Shown piece by piece: positions 13,623-22,009 of a DNA stretch of 37,175 bases. The stretch is from positions 1 to 37,175 of the forward strand of contig NZ_JAELUI010000049.1 of assembly GCF_016429285.1 (NCBI RefSeq), written 5' to 3'. The DNA is from Ralstonia sp. ASV6 (lineage in GTDB: Bacteria > Pseudomonadota > Gammaproteobacteria > Burkholderiales > Burkholderiaceae). Under the pieces are notes generated by a model, which saw only the letters and a list, made by a program, of their open reading frames with translations, was not told the origin of the DNA and made no database searches. The position numbers were made by a program, and so were the translations under genes. Each line of letters opens with the position of its first letter. Position 1 is the first letter of the stretch.

Positions 13623-15092
13623 TCAGGCCGATGGCCCTGCGCCTCCGGCCGGTTTGCTATCGCGCCAGCCTCCGCCCAGGGCCAGGAACAGCGCCACGGT
13701 GTCCTGCAACCGCTGCGCGCGCACCTGCTCACTGCCAAGCACCGCCTGTTGATACTGCAGGTCGGCACTCAGCACTTGCAGATAGCTCGCCACACCTGCG
13801 CGGTAATCGGCATTGATCTCATCCAGTGCGGCGCTTGCGGCCGCCTGCTCGCGCAATTGCGCGTCAAGTTGAATTGCATCGTGTTCAAGCGCACGCAGTA
13901 CATCCGCCACCTGTTCGAAAGACGCGAGCACCACTTGGCGGTAGTCCGCATCCGCAGCCTGCAAGGCCTGCTGCGCCGCGCCGCGCCGGTAGTAGAGACT
14001 GCCGCCCTCGAACAACGGCGCGACAAGGCTGGCCCCGATGCTCCATGCTCCGGCCTGCGCACCAAACAGATCGGCGCCACGGTTGCTCATACGGGCGTAG
14101 TCCGCAGTGAGGGTCAAGCTCGGCAGCATGGCTGCCGTGGCAACACCCACCTCGGCGCTGGCCTGATGCAGTCTTGCTTGGGCGGCCAGAACATCCGGCC
14201 GCTGCCGCACCAGTTCGGAGGGCACAAGGCGAGGCAAATCAGCCGGTAACGCCAAACTGCCCAGCCCCACGTCTGCGGTATCCGCCTGTGCTGGAAACCG
14301 GCCAGTCAGTGCGGCTTCGAGATGCGCCGCTAGATCTCGCTTCTGCTCCAGTGGTGGCAGTGAGGCTTCCAACGCTGCCAGTTGAGCGACCAGGCTGAGC
14401 TCGCTGGAATGCGCCATCACCCCGGCATCAACCTGGGCGTGCGCAATATCCACCTGCTCACGCACCACGGCAATCAGGCGGCGCGTGGTGTCGATCTGTG
14501 CGGCATACGCTGCGCGCGCAATGACCGCATTGACCAGGTTGCCAGTCAGGGTGAGATAGGCAGCGGCAACGGCATAGCGCTGGCCTTCAGCCTGTGCCGC
14601 CAGCGCCTCCACGGCCCGACGGCTACCGCCGAACACATCGAGCGCGTAACTAATCGATGGACCAAGCGACCACAGCGTGAAGAGGCTTGGCGCCCCGGCC
14701 TCGCCAAGCCGAGCCGGCACGACAGCCTGGCGCGATAGGTCCGCCGATGCCGTCGCCTGCGGGTAGAACACGCCGGCGCCGGCGCGCAACAGGTCTTGCG
14801 CCGCGCGCAGGTTGGCTTCTGCCTGTTGCAGGGTCGGGTTGGCCTTCATGGCGGTCTCCATGACCGTGTCCAGCGCGGGGCTGCCAAATGCGCGCCACCA
14901 GTTGGCAGACACAGGTGCCAGGGCAAACCGTTGTGCAACGCCATCCGCCAGCATGGTGGCGGCAGGGTCGCCGGCATGAAGGTACCGGTCAACGTCTGGC
15001 GCCGAAGGTTCTCGGAAATCCGGCCCCACGGCGCAACCACTGGCGGCCATCGCAACGGCGGCCAGGCACGCCACCTTGCATGCGGCCTTCAT
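13623..15092 (-). CDS. Outer membrane efflux lipoprotein, NodT family (TolC-like)
   Basis: A 489-residue outer membrane factor. It carries a lipoprotein signal peptide with lipobox AASGC (Cys 20) and the family start CAVGPDFREP. Two outer-membrane-efflux repeats follow, with long coiled helices (residues about 75-270 and 285-475), including NPTLQQAEANLRAAQDLLRA and LVPSELVRQRPDVLAAQARL. It would form the trimeric outer membrane channel of a tripartite exporter. The ATG at 15092 overlaps the stop of the HlyD gene (TGATG) and has AAGGAG 7 bp upstream, so the genes are coupled; a GTG one codon earlier is the alternative. It is the last gene of an FtsX-ABC-HlyD-OMF operon behind an FNR-type site. 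The family is certain; the exported substrate is unknown. Confidence 0.92.
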   Translation of the reverse strand: MKAACKVACLAAVAMAASGCAVGPDFREPSAPDVDRYLHAGDPAATMLADGVAQRFALAPVSANWWRAFGSPALDTVMETAMKANPTLQQAEANLRAAQDLLRAGAGVFYPQATASADLSRQAVVPARLGEAGAPSLFTLWSLGPSISYALDVFGGSRRAVEALAAQAEGQRYAVAAAYLTLTGNLVNAVIARAAYAAQIDTTRRLIAVVREQVDIAHAQVDAGVMAHSSELSLVAQLAALEASLPPLEQKRDLAAHLEAALTGRFPAQADTADVGLGSLALPADLPRLVPSELVRQRPDVLAAQARLHQASAEVGVATAAMLPSLTLTADYARMSNRGADLFGAQAGAWSIGASLVAPLFEGGSLYYRRGAAQQALQAADADYRQVVLASFEQVADVLRALEHDAIQLDAQLREQAAASAALDEINADYRAGVASYLQVLSADLQYQQAVLGSEQVRAQRLQDTVALFLALGGGWRDSKPAGGAGPSA

Positions 15093-16177
15093 CACGATGC
15101 TCCTTGCAGGTAGACATCGACCAGCTGGCCTGGATAGACCACAAGCTTGTCCGGCTGCTTGAACCGGAAGAGCAAAGGCAGCACGCGCACATCAACCCGC
15201 TCGGAGCGCTGGTCGGACAGCTCCACCTTGGGCGAGACATAAGGTTGCACGCGCACAAACTCCAGCGGCACGCTCACGTCAGTGCCCCGGAAGAACATGC
15301 GTGCCTTCACCGTGTTGGATGGCAGCCGGTGCACCAGAATCTCGTCTACGTACACCCGCACGGCCAGTTGGCTCTGGCCTGAGCTCATCATCACCAGCGG
15401 AACATATCCTCGCGTATAGGCATCGTAGGTGCCCTGGGGCGATACATACGCGCCGGGCGAGGTATTGACCGACATCACAATGCCATCGGCGGGCGCTCGC
15501 ACGGTGTACTTGTCGAGCAGGGCCGCCGCCGCCGCCGCCCCCTTCTGCAAGGCGTCGCGCTGCTTCTGCATGGAGCGGATGTCATAGCTCCACGCGCCCG
15601 CGCGCGTCAGTTCATATTGGCGCTGTGCGACGATCAGGTTGCCATGAGCCACGCGCACGGCATTGGCAGCGTTGTCCATCGCATCTCGGCTGACGGCCTT
15701 CGGGTTGAGCCGAGCGGCGGCTTCCAGCTTGTCCAGTTGGTCCTGCACCGTGCGCAGGCTTGCATCTGCCGCCGTCACCTGCGCGCGCGTGACTTCCAGC
15801 GTCTCTTTGCGAGGCTGCGCCAGCAGCGCATTCAACTGGGCATCCAATGCGTCCGCCTGCGATTGCTGCTGCGCCGTCAGGGCGCGTTGGACAGAATCTT
15901 CAACCTGGATCAGCGCATCGCCCCGTTTTACCGCCTGTCCTTCTTGCACAAGAATGCGTGCCACGGTGCCCGACACCTCGGAGTACAGGTTCAGATTGGC
16001 ACCGCTTTGCTGATCGCTTTCGATGATCCCATTGGCGTAGATGCCCGTGGCATACGGATTGGCGGCCGCCTGAAAGACCGGTGGCAGCGGCGGGCTCTGC
16101 TGCGCGTAGTAGATGGCTGCCCCGATACCGATCAACAGGCCAATCACCGAGAGCACCAATAGCCAGCGGATCTTCAT
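15092..16177 (-). CDS. HlyD/MacA-type periplasmic adaptor protein
   Basis: A 361-residue membrane fusion protein. One N-terminal transmembrane helix (residues 5-26, [19 protein letters not shown]) precedes a short barrel/lipoyl half-motif [20 protein letters not shown], a long coiled-coil hairpin (residues about 95-215) and the second lipoyl half [21 protein letters not shown] beta-barrel follows and the protein ends with [11 protein letters not shown]. It bridges the inner membrane ABC transporter and the outer membrane factor. The ATG overlaps the stop of the ATPase gene (ATGA). The combination with an FtsX-type permease resembles MacA-MacB-TolC or the cyanobacterial DevBCA glycolipid exporter. 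Nothing in the sequence names the cargo. Confidence 0.9.
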   Translation of the reverse strand: MKIRWLLVLSVIGLLIGIGAAIYYAQQSPPLPPVFQAAANPYATGIYANGIIESDQQSGANLNLYSEVSGTVARILVQEGQAVKRGDALIQVEDSVQRALTAQQQSQADALDAQLNALLAQPRKETLEVTRAQVTAADASLRTVQDQLDKLEAAARLNPKAVSRDAMDNAANAVRVAHGNLIVAQRQYELTRAGAWSYDIRSMQKQRDALQKGAAAAAALLDKYTVRAPADGIVMSVNTSPGAYVSPQGTYDAYTRGYVPLVMMSSGQSQLAVRVYVDEILVHRLPSNTVKARMFFRGTDVSVPLEFVRVQPYVSPKVELSDQRSERVDVRVLPLLFRFKQPDKLVVYPGQLVDVYLQGAS

Positions 16178-16872
16178 CGCGCGTCTCCCCGTTCAATGCG
16201 GTTCAGGTGGCCGTCTTCCATATTGAGAATGCGGCTGGCCATGTCCAGAATGCGCGCATCGTGCGTCACGATGACGATGCAGCGGTGCTCGTTCATGATC
16301 TCCGTCTTGACGAACTGCATGATCGAGCGGCCCGTATCACCATCGAGCGAGGCCGTCGGCTCGTCGAGGATCAAGATGTCTGGCTGGGTGACGATGGCGC
16401 GCGCAATGGCCACCCGCTGCTGCTCGCCGCCGCTCAATTTGACGGGTGGTAACTGCGCCCGGTTCTTCAGGCCAACCACATCCAGGTAATGCATGGCCTG
16501 CTCAAGCGCTTCGTCCCACACCACACGCCGCAGAATGAGCGGAATGGCAACGTTCTCCACCGTGGTCAGGCGCGGGAACAGGTGATAGTCCTGAAAAACG
16601 AAGCCGATCCTGGCAAGGCGGAAATCGGCCAGCGCGTCGGCTCCCAGGCTCCAGATATCGACGCCGTCGACCACCGCGTGGCCGCCGTCCGGGCGCAGGA
16701 TGCCGGAGATCACACTCAGCAGCGTGGTCTTGCCGCTGCCCGATGGCCCAACGATGAACAACATCTCATTGAAGTAGGCCTCGAAGCTGACCTGCATGAG
16801 CGCGCGCGTGCGCGCCTCGCCTTCGCCAAACCACTTGTCGAGCGCCTGCGCTGCAATGGCGGTGTTGGCCAC
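16174..16872 (-). CDS. ABC transporter ATP-binding protein (MacB/LolD type)
   Basis: A 232-residue ATPase. Walker A is GPSGSGKTT (42-50), the Q-loop is in [13 protein letters not shown], the signature is LSGGEQQR (146-153), Walker B is [12 protein letters not shown] (167-178), and the H-loop is in IVTHDARI. This pattern is that of the LolD/MacB/FtsE group that works with FtsX-like permeases. The open frame extends far upstream inside the permease gene, so I chose the GTG at 16872, two bases after the permease stop and preceded by a GGGGG stretch. The stop overlaps the HlyD start. It powers the tripartite exporter in this operon. Confidence 0.92.
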   Translation of the reverse strand: MANTAIAAQALDKWFGEGEARTRALMQVSFEAYFNEMLFIVGPSGSGKTTLLSVISGILRPDGGHAVVDGVDIWSLGADALADFRLARIGFVFQDYHLFPRLTTVENVAIPLILRRVVWDEALEQAMHYLDVVGLKNRAQLPPVKLSGGEQQRVAIARAIVTQPDILILDEPTASLDGDTGRSIMQFVKTEIMNEHRCIVIVTHDARILDMASRILNMEDGHLNRIERGDAR

Positions 16873-16874
16873 AG

Positions 16875-18011
16875 TTACCCCCGGAAGATGTCGAAGGGCT
16901 CGATGCGCAGCACCTTGCGCACGCCGATGTAGCCCGAGATGGCAGCGATGACGATCACCATGGCCAGTGCCAGTACCAAGTTGGCGAACGTGATCATGGC
17001 GGCGTAGTCCGGAATGCGCAGCCGTGCCAGCGCAATGGATCCCGCACATAGGCCGATCCCGAGCCCGTAGCCCACCAGCGCCACGAAGGTGGCCTGGAAC
17101 ACGATCATCGACACCAGTTCATGCCCCTTGGCCCCGATCGCCTTGAGGGCGCCAAACCGCTCGAGGTTTTCCAGGATGAACGTGTAGAAGGTCTGCCCCG
17201 AGATCGACAACCCAACGATGAAGCTGATCACCGTCATCAACAGGATGTTGGTGCCCAACCCTGTCTGGTAGGTATAAAAGTGCGAGATCCGGCCGATGAA
17301 CTCTTCCTTGGTCAGGGCGCGATACCCGAGCTTGTCAACCGCTCGCTCGATAGCGGCGATATCCGCCTCGCTCTTGGGCTCGATCAGGATGTACGACATC
17401 GTGTAGCGCGTACTCGGCAGATACTGCAGGGCACGGCTATACGTGGTGTACAGCGTGGGCACGCCAAACAGCCCGCTGGTCACCACTTCCCCAACCCCCA
17501 CGATCACACCGCGATGATCATTGATCTCGAACTCGGAGCCGATGTGGGGGTTCTCAAGTTTGCCGAACTCGGCATCCTGAATGACGATGAAGCCGTTCTC
17601 GCCGTAGATGTCTTCGATACGGCCGCTAAGCATGCGCGGCCGCCCGAACAGGGTGGTATCGTCGATGCCGACTACGGTAACGGGCTGATACGTTCCGCTG
17701 GGCAGACGCACAAGCCCGCCGCCTGAATACAGTGGCACGGCAAACTTCACGCCATCAATGCTGCGCACCGCATCGAGCACGTAGTCCGGCATGCCGATGG
17801 TGTTGGCGACGGTATTGACGGCCGGGTCCATGACCCACATGCGGGCGCCGATGTTGTACACCGCAGATGACGACCGGTTCAGCACCCCCGCAAATAGGGA
17901 GGTCATCTCGATCATCAGAAACACGGCAAAGGTGATACCCACCAGCAAGCCGCTCAGCTTGGCCTTGTCATTGACCAAGAGCTTGTAGGCGAGTTTGAGA
18001 ATGGCTGGCAC
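16875..18011 (-). CDS. ABC transporter permease, FtsX/DevC type
   Basis: A 378-residue permease with four predicted transmembrane helices: one near the N-terminus (LSGLLVGITFAVFLMIEMTS), a periplasmic domain of about 200 residues, then three helices at the C-terminus (ILLMTVISFIVGLSISGQTF; IVFQATFVALVGYGLGIGLC; LVLALAMVIVIAAISGYIGV). The typical FtsX stretch ERFGALKAIGAKGHELVSMI lies between them. A GTG at 18011 gives the normal family start (VPAILKLAYKLLVNDKAKLS) and has a GGGGG stretch before it like its downstream neighbour; the longer frame to 18092 is less likely. It is the first gene of the export operon, behind an FNR-type promoter and about 180 bp below the response regulator gene. 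Confidence 0.85.
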   Translation of the reverse strand: MPAILKLAYKLLVNDKAKLSGLLVGITFAVFLMIEMTSLFAGVLNRSSSAVYNIGARMWVMDPAVNTVANTIGMPDYVLDAVRSIDGVKFAVPLYSGGGLVRLPSGTYQPVTVVGIDDTTLFGRPRMLSGRIEDIYGENGFIVIQDAEFGKLENPHIGSEFEINDHRGVIVGVGEVVTSGLFGVPTLYTTYSRALQYLPSTRYTMSYILIEPKSEADIAAIERAVDKLGYRALTKEEFIGRISHFYTYQTGLGTNILLMTVISFIVGLSISGQTFYTFILENLERFGALKAIGAKGHELVSMIVFQATFVALVGYGLGIGLCAGSIALARLRIPDYAAMITFANLVLALAMVIVIAAISGYIGVRKVLRIEPFDIFRG

Positions 18012-18120
18012 ATGACCCCCGTGGTCATGCACGGCGGTACTGGTCAGGCCTTGGGGCGACGTGTGAATGACCTGCAATGGGCCGCGTGCCAAGCCATCGG
18101 GTGCCGATGCATGTGCCTCA

Positions 18121-18161
18121 ACGATAGCGAGTCACGAGTGCTGGCCTTTGATGTGCCGCAA
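18121..18161 (-). promoter_or_regulatory. FNR-type box and -10 element for the export operon
   Basis: TTGATGTGCCGCAA (18148-18161) reads TTGCG-N4-ATCAA in the direction of transcription: proximal half perfect, distal half with two mismatches. TATCGT (18126-18121) follows after exactly 21 bp, identical in sequence and distance to the rhomboid promoter. The predicted leader is about 100 nt. Confidence 0.5.
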
Positions 18162-18190
18162 AGGCGGCGCACATCTTGCGCGCGGATGGG

Positions 18191-18838
18191 TTACAGGGTG
18201 TCGTCGTCCGAGAACAAACGATGGCGTATCGCATAGCGCACGAGTGCCGCCTCGCTGGACACCTGCAGCTTGTCCATCAGCCGCATCTTGTAGGTGCTGA
18301 TGGTCTTGGCGCTGACACACAGGCTGGCGGCAATCTCGGTCAGCGGTTCCCCGCGTACCAGCCGGCGGTAGACCTCCATCTCCCGGTCGGACAGGCGGGT
18401 GTGCGCAGCCTCATCACTGGCTTCGCCCAGGCTGTGCGCAAGCTTTTCGGCCATGGCCGGGCTGACATACGTGCCGCCACGTGCCACCTTTTGCAGCGCG
18501 GTCACCAGTTCGGTTGCGGCGCTTTCCTTGGTCAGATAGGCAGCTGCCCCAGCACGGAAAGCGCGCGCCACATACTGTTCTTCGGCATGCATGGTCAGCA
18601 CCAGCACACGCACCGTCGGATGATCGTCGTGCAGTTGACGCAGCAGATCCAGGCCGCTACGCCCCGGCATTGATAGATCGAGCACGATCACCTGCGGCTG
18701 GTGCTCACGCACAAGCTGCAGCACCTGGGTCCCGTCGGACGCTTCGCAGGCGACATCGAAATCACCGGCGCGCTCCAGGATATGGCGTACGCCGTCGCGC
18801 ATGACAGCGTGGTCATCGGCAATCATCACGCGGATCAT
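18191..18838 (-). CDS. NarL/FixJ-family response regulator
   Basis: A 215-residue two-component response regulator. The receiver domain (1-120) has the acidic pair D8-D9, the phosphoacceptor D54 in VIVLDLSMPG, the conserved Thr in VLTMHAEE and the Lys in AYLTKESA. The C-terminal LuxR-type helix-turn-helix is in LSDREMEVYRRLVRGEPLTE, with SAKTISTYKMRLMDKLQV as recognition region. The ATG overlaps the stop of the histidine kinase gene (ATGA), so the two form one operon and a cognate pair. Targets are unknown; the export operon immediately downstream is a candidate. The NarL-type receiver plus HisKA_3-type kinase is the same architecture as mycobacterial DosR-DosS. Confidence 0.93.
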   Translation of the reverse strand: MIRVMIADDHAVMRDGVRHILERAGDFDVACEASDGTQVLQLVREHQPQVIVLDLSMPGRSGLDLLRQLHDDHPTVRVLVLTMHAEEQYVARAFRAGAAAYLTKESAATELVTALQKVARGGTYVSPAMAEKLAHSLGEASDEAAHTRLSDREMEVYRRLVRGEPLTEIAASLCVSAKTISTYKMRLMDKLQVSSEAALVRYAIRHRLFSDDDTL

Positions 18839-20217
18839 GGTCCAATCTCCTCGGTCACCTCATGGAAGGCAGGAAAGCGCACGCTCAATCGAAAGCCGTT
18901 GTTGGGTGTATGCGTGATGGAAGCCTGACCGCCCAGTTGCCGAGCACGCTCGCGTATGCCCAGCAGCCCCAGCGGTTTGCGCTCACCCGATGCGGGTGGC
19001 CCCCCGCTCCAGCCACGGCCGTTGTCCTGGATTGAGAGTTCGAGCATGTCATCCTGCCGCGCAAATTCGATATCAACACGGGTAGCGTCAGCATGGCGCA
19101 CCACGTTATTGAGGGCCTCCTGCACAATCCGAAACACCGAGATTGCCGCATGCTCCTGCAGCCGCGTCTCCTGAGCGTGTACGTTGACGATCAGTCCAAA
19201 GCGCTGGCGAAAGTTCTTGGCAATCCATTCGATGGCGGGCACCAGCCCCAGTTCATCTAGCAACGGCGGGCGAAGATCGGCAGAAATCTGCCGGACCGCT
19301 GCGATGGTCTCGTCAATCACGCGCTGCATGGCCTCTGTCTGCGAGACCAACGCCCTGTCACTTGCCCCGGCCTGCAGATCCGCTGCCAGCAGCGAAATAT
19401 CCATCTTGAGCGCACTCAGGCGCTGCCCAAGGTCATCGTGCAGTTCACGTGCGATGCGACGCCGTTCTTCTTCTCGCGACGCCAGAATGCTGTCCGATAG
19501 ATGCTGGAGTTCTTCTTGCGAGCGCCGCAGCGCCGCTTCCGCTCGCACGCGCTCCGTGGTGTCGCGCAGCATCACGGTGAAAAGCTTGCCTCCATTCACC
19601 TCAATCTGCGAGATCGAGGCTTCGATGGGGAATTCACGGCCGTCGGCGTGCAGAGCGAACAACGGGCGCTGCTTGCCCATCTGGCGCTCTGATACGCCAG
19701 TCACGCCAAAGCGCCGCACATGCGCCTCGTGTGCACCACGAAACCGCTCGGGCATGAAGTCAGACAGCGGGCGGCCGACAGCATGTTTTGCCGGGCATCC
19801 GAACAGGGTTTCCGCCATGGGATTGAACAGAACGATGCGCTGGGTATCGTCCACCGAGATGATCGCCTCCATGGAGGAGCGGATGATGCCCGCCAACCGG
19901 GCCTCACTCTTCTCCAGATCGGTGAGATCCTTCGCGACCGCTGCGCGCAACGCGCGAAGTCGCAGCCAATAGAAGACAAGTGCCAGAACAGCGGCAATGC
20001 TTGCCAGGGCCAACAATACAAACGGTGCGTCCCGCGCCTGGAGTGCCATGGCAAGCCAGGTAACTGACGCAGCCAGCAGCAGAATGGCCAACCCGCCCGC
20101 CATCAGCTCGGCCGGTGTGGAACGCGATAGCAACAGGCGCCTGCGCGACGCCTTTGAGAAAGGGCTGTCTTGCTCCACCACACATGTCACCAGAAGGGCC
20201 GAGATGACATCAAACAT
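18835..20217 (-). CDS. PAS-domain sensor histidine kinase (NarX/DegS-like HisKA_3 type)
   Basis: A 460-residue membrane kinase. Two hydrophobic segments near residues 38-60 and 65-86 leave almost no periplasmic loop, so the signal is probably sensed in the membrane or cytoplasm. A PAS domain spans about residues 105-220 (AIISVDDTQRIVLFNPMAET, then DGREFPIEASISQIEVNGG). The dimerisation helix holds the phosphoacceptor His 260 in RRRIARELHDDLGQRLSALK. The HATPase has QEALNNVVRHA (N box) and DNGRGW (G box), and GLLGIRERARQLGG closes the ATP lid. No GAF/heme domain like that of DosS is visible. The start at 20217 has no strong Shine-Dalgarno, so the first residues are uncertain. Its stop overlaps the response regulator start. 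Confidence 0.9.
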   Translation of the reverse strand: MFDVISALLVTCVVEQDSPFSKASRRRLLLSRSTPAELMAGGLAILLLAASVTWLAMALQARDAPFVLLALASIAAVLALVFYWLRLRALRAAVAKDLTDLEKSEARLAGIIRSSMEAIISVDDTQRIVLFNPMAETLFGCPAKHAVGRPLSDFMPERFRGAHEAHVRRFGVTGVSERQMGKQRPLFALHADGREFPIEASISQIEVNGGKLFTVMLRDTTERVRAEAALRRSQEELQHLSDSILASREEERRRIARELHDDLGQRLSALKMDISLLAADLQAGASDRALVSQTEAMQRVIDETIAAVRQISADLRPPLLDELGLVPAIEWIAKNFRQRFGLIVNVHAQETRLQEHAAISVFRIVQEALNNVVRHADATRVDIEFARQDDMLELSIQDNGRGWSGGPPASGERKPLGLLGIRERARQLGGQASITHTPNNGFRLSVRFPAFHEVTEEIGP

Positions 20218-20282
20218 AGCCCATTCAGACGGCAGGAGATACTAGCCGTGTGATGGAGACGCCTCAGAAAAAACCCGTCGAT

Positions 20283-20304
20283 GCTGTCAGGGATGCCTGA
20301 CAGC
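20283..20304. promoter_or_regulatory. Perfect 9-bp inverted repeat between kinase and FNR genes
   Basis: GCTGTCAGG (20283-20291), GATG, CCTGACAGC (20296-20304): perfect arms with a 4-nt loop, in the divergent region between the kinase (start 20217) and FNR (start 20474). No T-tract follows. It could be an operator for an unknown regulator or an RNA hairpin in the kinase leader. Confidence 0.4.
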
Positions 20305-20473
20305 GCCGCAGCCTATGCCGACATGCATCTCAGCGCTGCCTGATTTCGCGCAAGCCGCTGGCCTTCGATACTGAGCATACGGACACCGAGCTTCGGCTTC
20401 ATGCGGTGACCGATCCCGCCGCCCCTAAACCAAATGCGGGAATCACATACAGCGCATGCCCTCCGGAGGCCCC

Positions 20474-21274
20474 ATGATTCCGAGCTCTCTCAAAAGCCAG
20501 ACATCTGTCGACGTCGTCCGCCCATTGGCCCCGCGTCAACTCAAGCTGGTGCGTGATGCAAGCCAGGGTGGCCAAACTGCCGGCCTGGCGTCGGCCAGCC
20601 CATGCGCAAACTGCGTGATGCACTGGGCGTGCATTACTGGGGCTGTGCCATCCGCGCAACAGGAAAGGCTGGACCGGATGGTTCATACCTGGCGAAAAGT
20701 CGGCAAAGGCGAATCGCTGTTCCGCGCCGGCGACACCTTTCATGCGCTGTATGCCATCCGCTCCGGCTCCTTCAAGACGGTCGTATCTCACCCCAATGGC
20801 ACGAGCCACGTTACGGGCTTCCAATTGTCAGGGGAAACCCTCGGTCTGGACGGCATTGCCGCTGATCGTCACACGTGTGACGCAGTTGCCTTGGAAGACA
20901 GCACCGTCTGCTCCATGCCATTCCACTGTGTTGAAGACCTGTGCCAGGACATTCGTCCGCTGCAGCGCCGGCTTCACCAACTGATGGCGGAAGAAATCGT
21001 GCGCGAATCCGGGTTGATGTTGCTGCTGGCGGGGCTGACCGCAGAGACGCGCGTCGCGACGTTCCTGCTCAATCTATCCACGCGCATGCAAGACCGGGGC
21101 TATTCCGGGTCCAGCTTTACGCTGCGGATGACGCGCGAGGAGATCGGCAGCTATCTGGGCATGCAACTGGAAACCGTCAGCCGCGCGTTGTCGCGGTTCC
21201 AACGCGAAGGCTGGATCGCGGTGAGTGGCAAGCAGATTGGGATCGTGAAGAAATCGGCGCTCAGTGAACTGTAG
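20474..21274 (+). CDS. fnr: FNR-type oxygen-sensing transcription regulator (Crp/Fnr family)
   Basis: A 266-residue Crp/Fnr regulator with the complete cysteine set of oxygen-sensing FNR: C44-x2-C47-x5-C53 near the N-terminus (PCANCVMHWAC) and C146 in STVCSMPF, which aligns with the fourth ligand of Escherichia coli FNR (C122). These would hold an oxygen-labile [4Fe-4S] cluster. The sensor barrel contains GESLFRAGDTFHALYAIRSG, the dimerisation helix follows, and the helix-turn-helix is MTREEIGSYLGMQLETVSR. Its E233-x2-S236-R237 equals the E-x2-SR that reads TTGAT in FNR. Start 20474 has GGAGG 5 bp upstream; an ATG at 20456 is less likely. It stands alone, divergent from the kinase gene. It is very probably the activator of the FNR-type promoters in this window, though other FNR copies may exist in the genome. 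Confidence 0.92.
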   Translation: MIPSSLKSQTSVDVVRPLAPRQLKLVRDASQGGQTAGLASASPCANCVMHWACITGAVPSAQQERLDRMVHTWRKVGKGESLFRAGDTFHALYAIRSGSFKTVVSHPNGTSHVTGFQLSGETLGLDGIAADRHTCDAVALEDSTVCSMPFHCVEDLCQDIRPLQRRLHQLMAEEIVRESGLMLLLAGLTAETRVATFLLNLSTRMQDRGYSGSSFTLRMTREEIGSYLGMQLETVSRALSRFQREGWIAVSGKQIGIVKKSALSEL

Positions 21275-21330
21275 CCGCGCGATAGAAGGCAAGCGCCACC
21301 GTTAATGCAGCGGGCGGCGCTGCCCTGTCA

Positions 21331-21978
21331 TCAAGGCGCGAGCTGCAGATGGTCGATGACTTCCGTCACGCCAGGCGCCGACCATGCAGCGCCCTTGGCC
21401 GCCTTGCGTTCTGACGCAGAATCGACACGGCCGCTGAGCGTTACCGTTCCACCCTGGACCGACACTTGGATATGGTTGGCCTCGCGCGCGGCATGGCGCT
21501 GGAGTGCCGCGCCGATCTGCTGCGTAATATTGGCAGGCACCACGCGCGACTTGACCGTCAGACGGTTGATCAACCCGGCCACGCCACGCAATGCGCCGAC
21601 TGCGTGCGCCGCCAGCTCACACTGGTAAGGCCAATCCAGTTCGCCCGAGAGCGTCACCCACCCGTTCTCCACCAGAACTTCGATGCGATTGGATGGCAGG
21701 CTGGAATGCCATTCAATCGCTGAGCGGGCCGCTTCGGCAACGTCCGCATCCGTATGTGTGCCGGGCAATCGCACTTCAATCTTCTGAACCACGCCACGTA
21801 CACCCGCAACGCGTTCAGCGGCATGCTCGGCCGCCACTTTCTCCAGATAGCTGCGTACGTGGCCGGTGAGTGTCACCACCCCGTGGTCGACCTCCACCCC
21901 CACGCCTGCCGCATCCACAGCAGGCTCCCAAAGCAGTTCGTCATTGACGTCTTGCTTGATACCCAGGTCGCTTTTCAT
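21331..21978 (-). CDS. Triple BON-domain protein (OsmY-like), last gene of the six-gene stress operon
   Basis: A 215-residue protein built of three BON domains at about residues 4-70, 78-143 and 149-214. Each has the helix / GVVTLTGHV-type strand-turn-strand pattern (VDHGVVTLTGHVRSYLEK; ENGWVTLSGELDWPYQCELA; QGGTVTLSGRVDSASERKAA). There is no signal peptide, so it should stay in the cytoplasm, unlike periplasmic OsmY. AGGAG and GAGGT precede the ATG at 21978. It is paralogous to the gene at 22996-23649, with the same length and the same start pattern (MKxD-x4-DV-x2-EL-W-PAVDA). BON proteins of this type are stress-induced in proteobacteria; the ligand is unknown. The gene converges with fnr. 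Confidence 0.9.
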   Translation of the reverse strand: MKSDLGIKQDVNDELLWEPAVDAAGVGVEVDHGVVTLTGHVRSYLEKVAAEHAAERVAGVRGVVQKIEVRLPGTHTDADVAEAARSAIEWHSSLPSNRIEVLVENGWVTLSGELDWPYQCELAAHAVGALRGVAGLINRLTVKSRVVPANITQQIGAALQRHAAREANHIQVSVQGGTVTLSGRVDSASERKAAKGAAWSAPGVTEVIDHLQLAP

Positions 21979-22009
21979 ACCTCACTCCTACCGTACTTAA
22001 GTTTGCGCG

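Noticed and set aside
20340-20353. Candidate FNR box CTGATTTCGCGCAA between the kinase and fnr genes
   Set aside because: Three mismatches, and no hexamer 21 bp away on either side; the nearest, CATACG and CATAGG at 22 bp, are poor. Autoregulation is possible but not supported.
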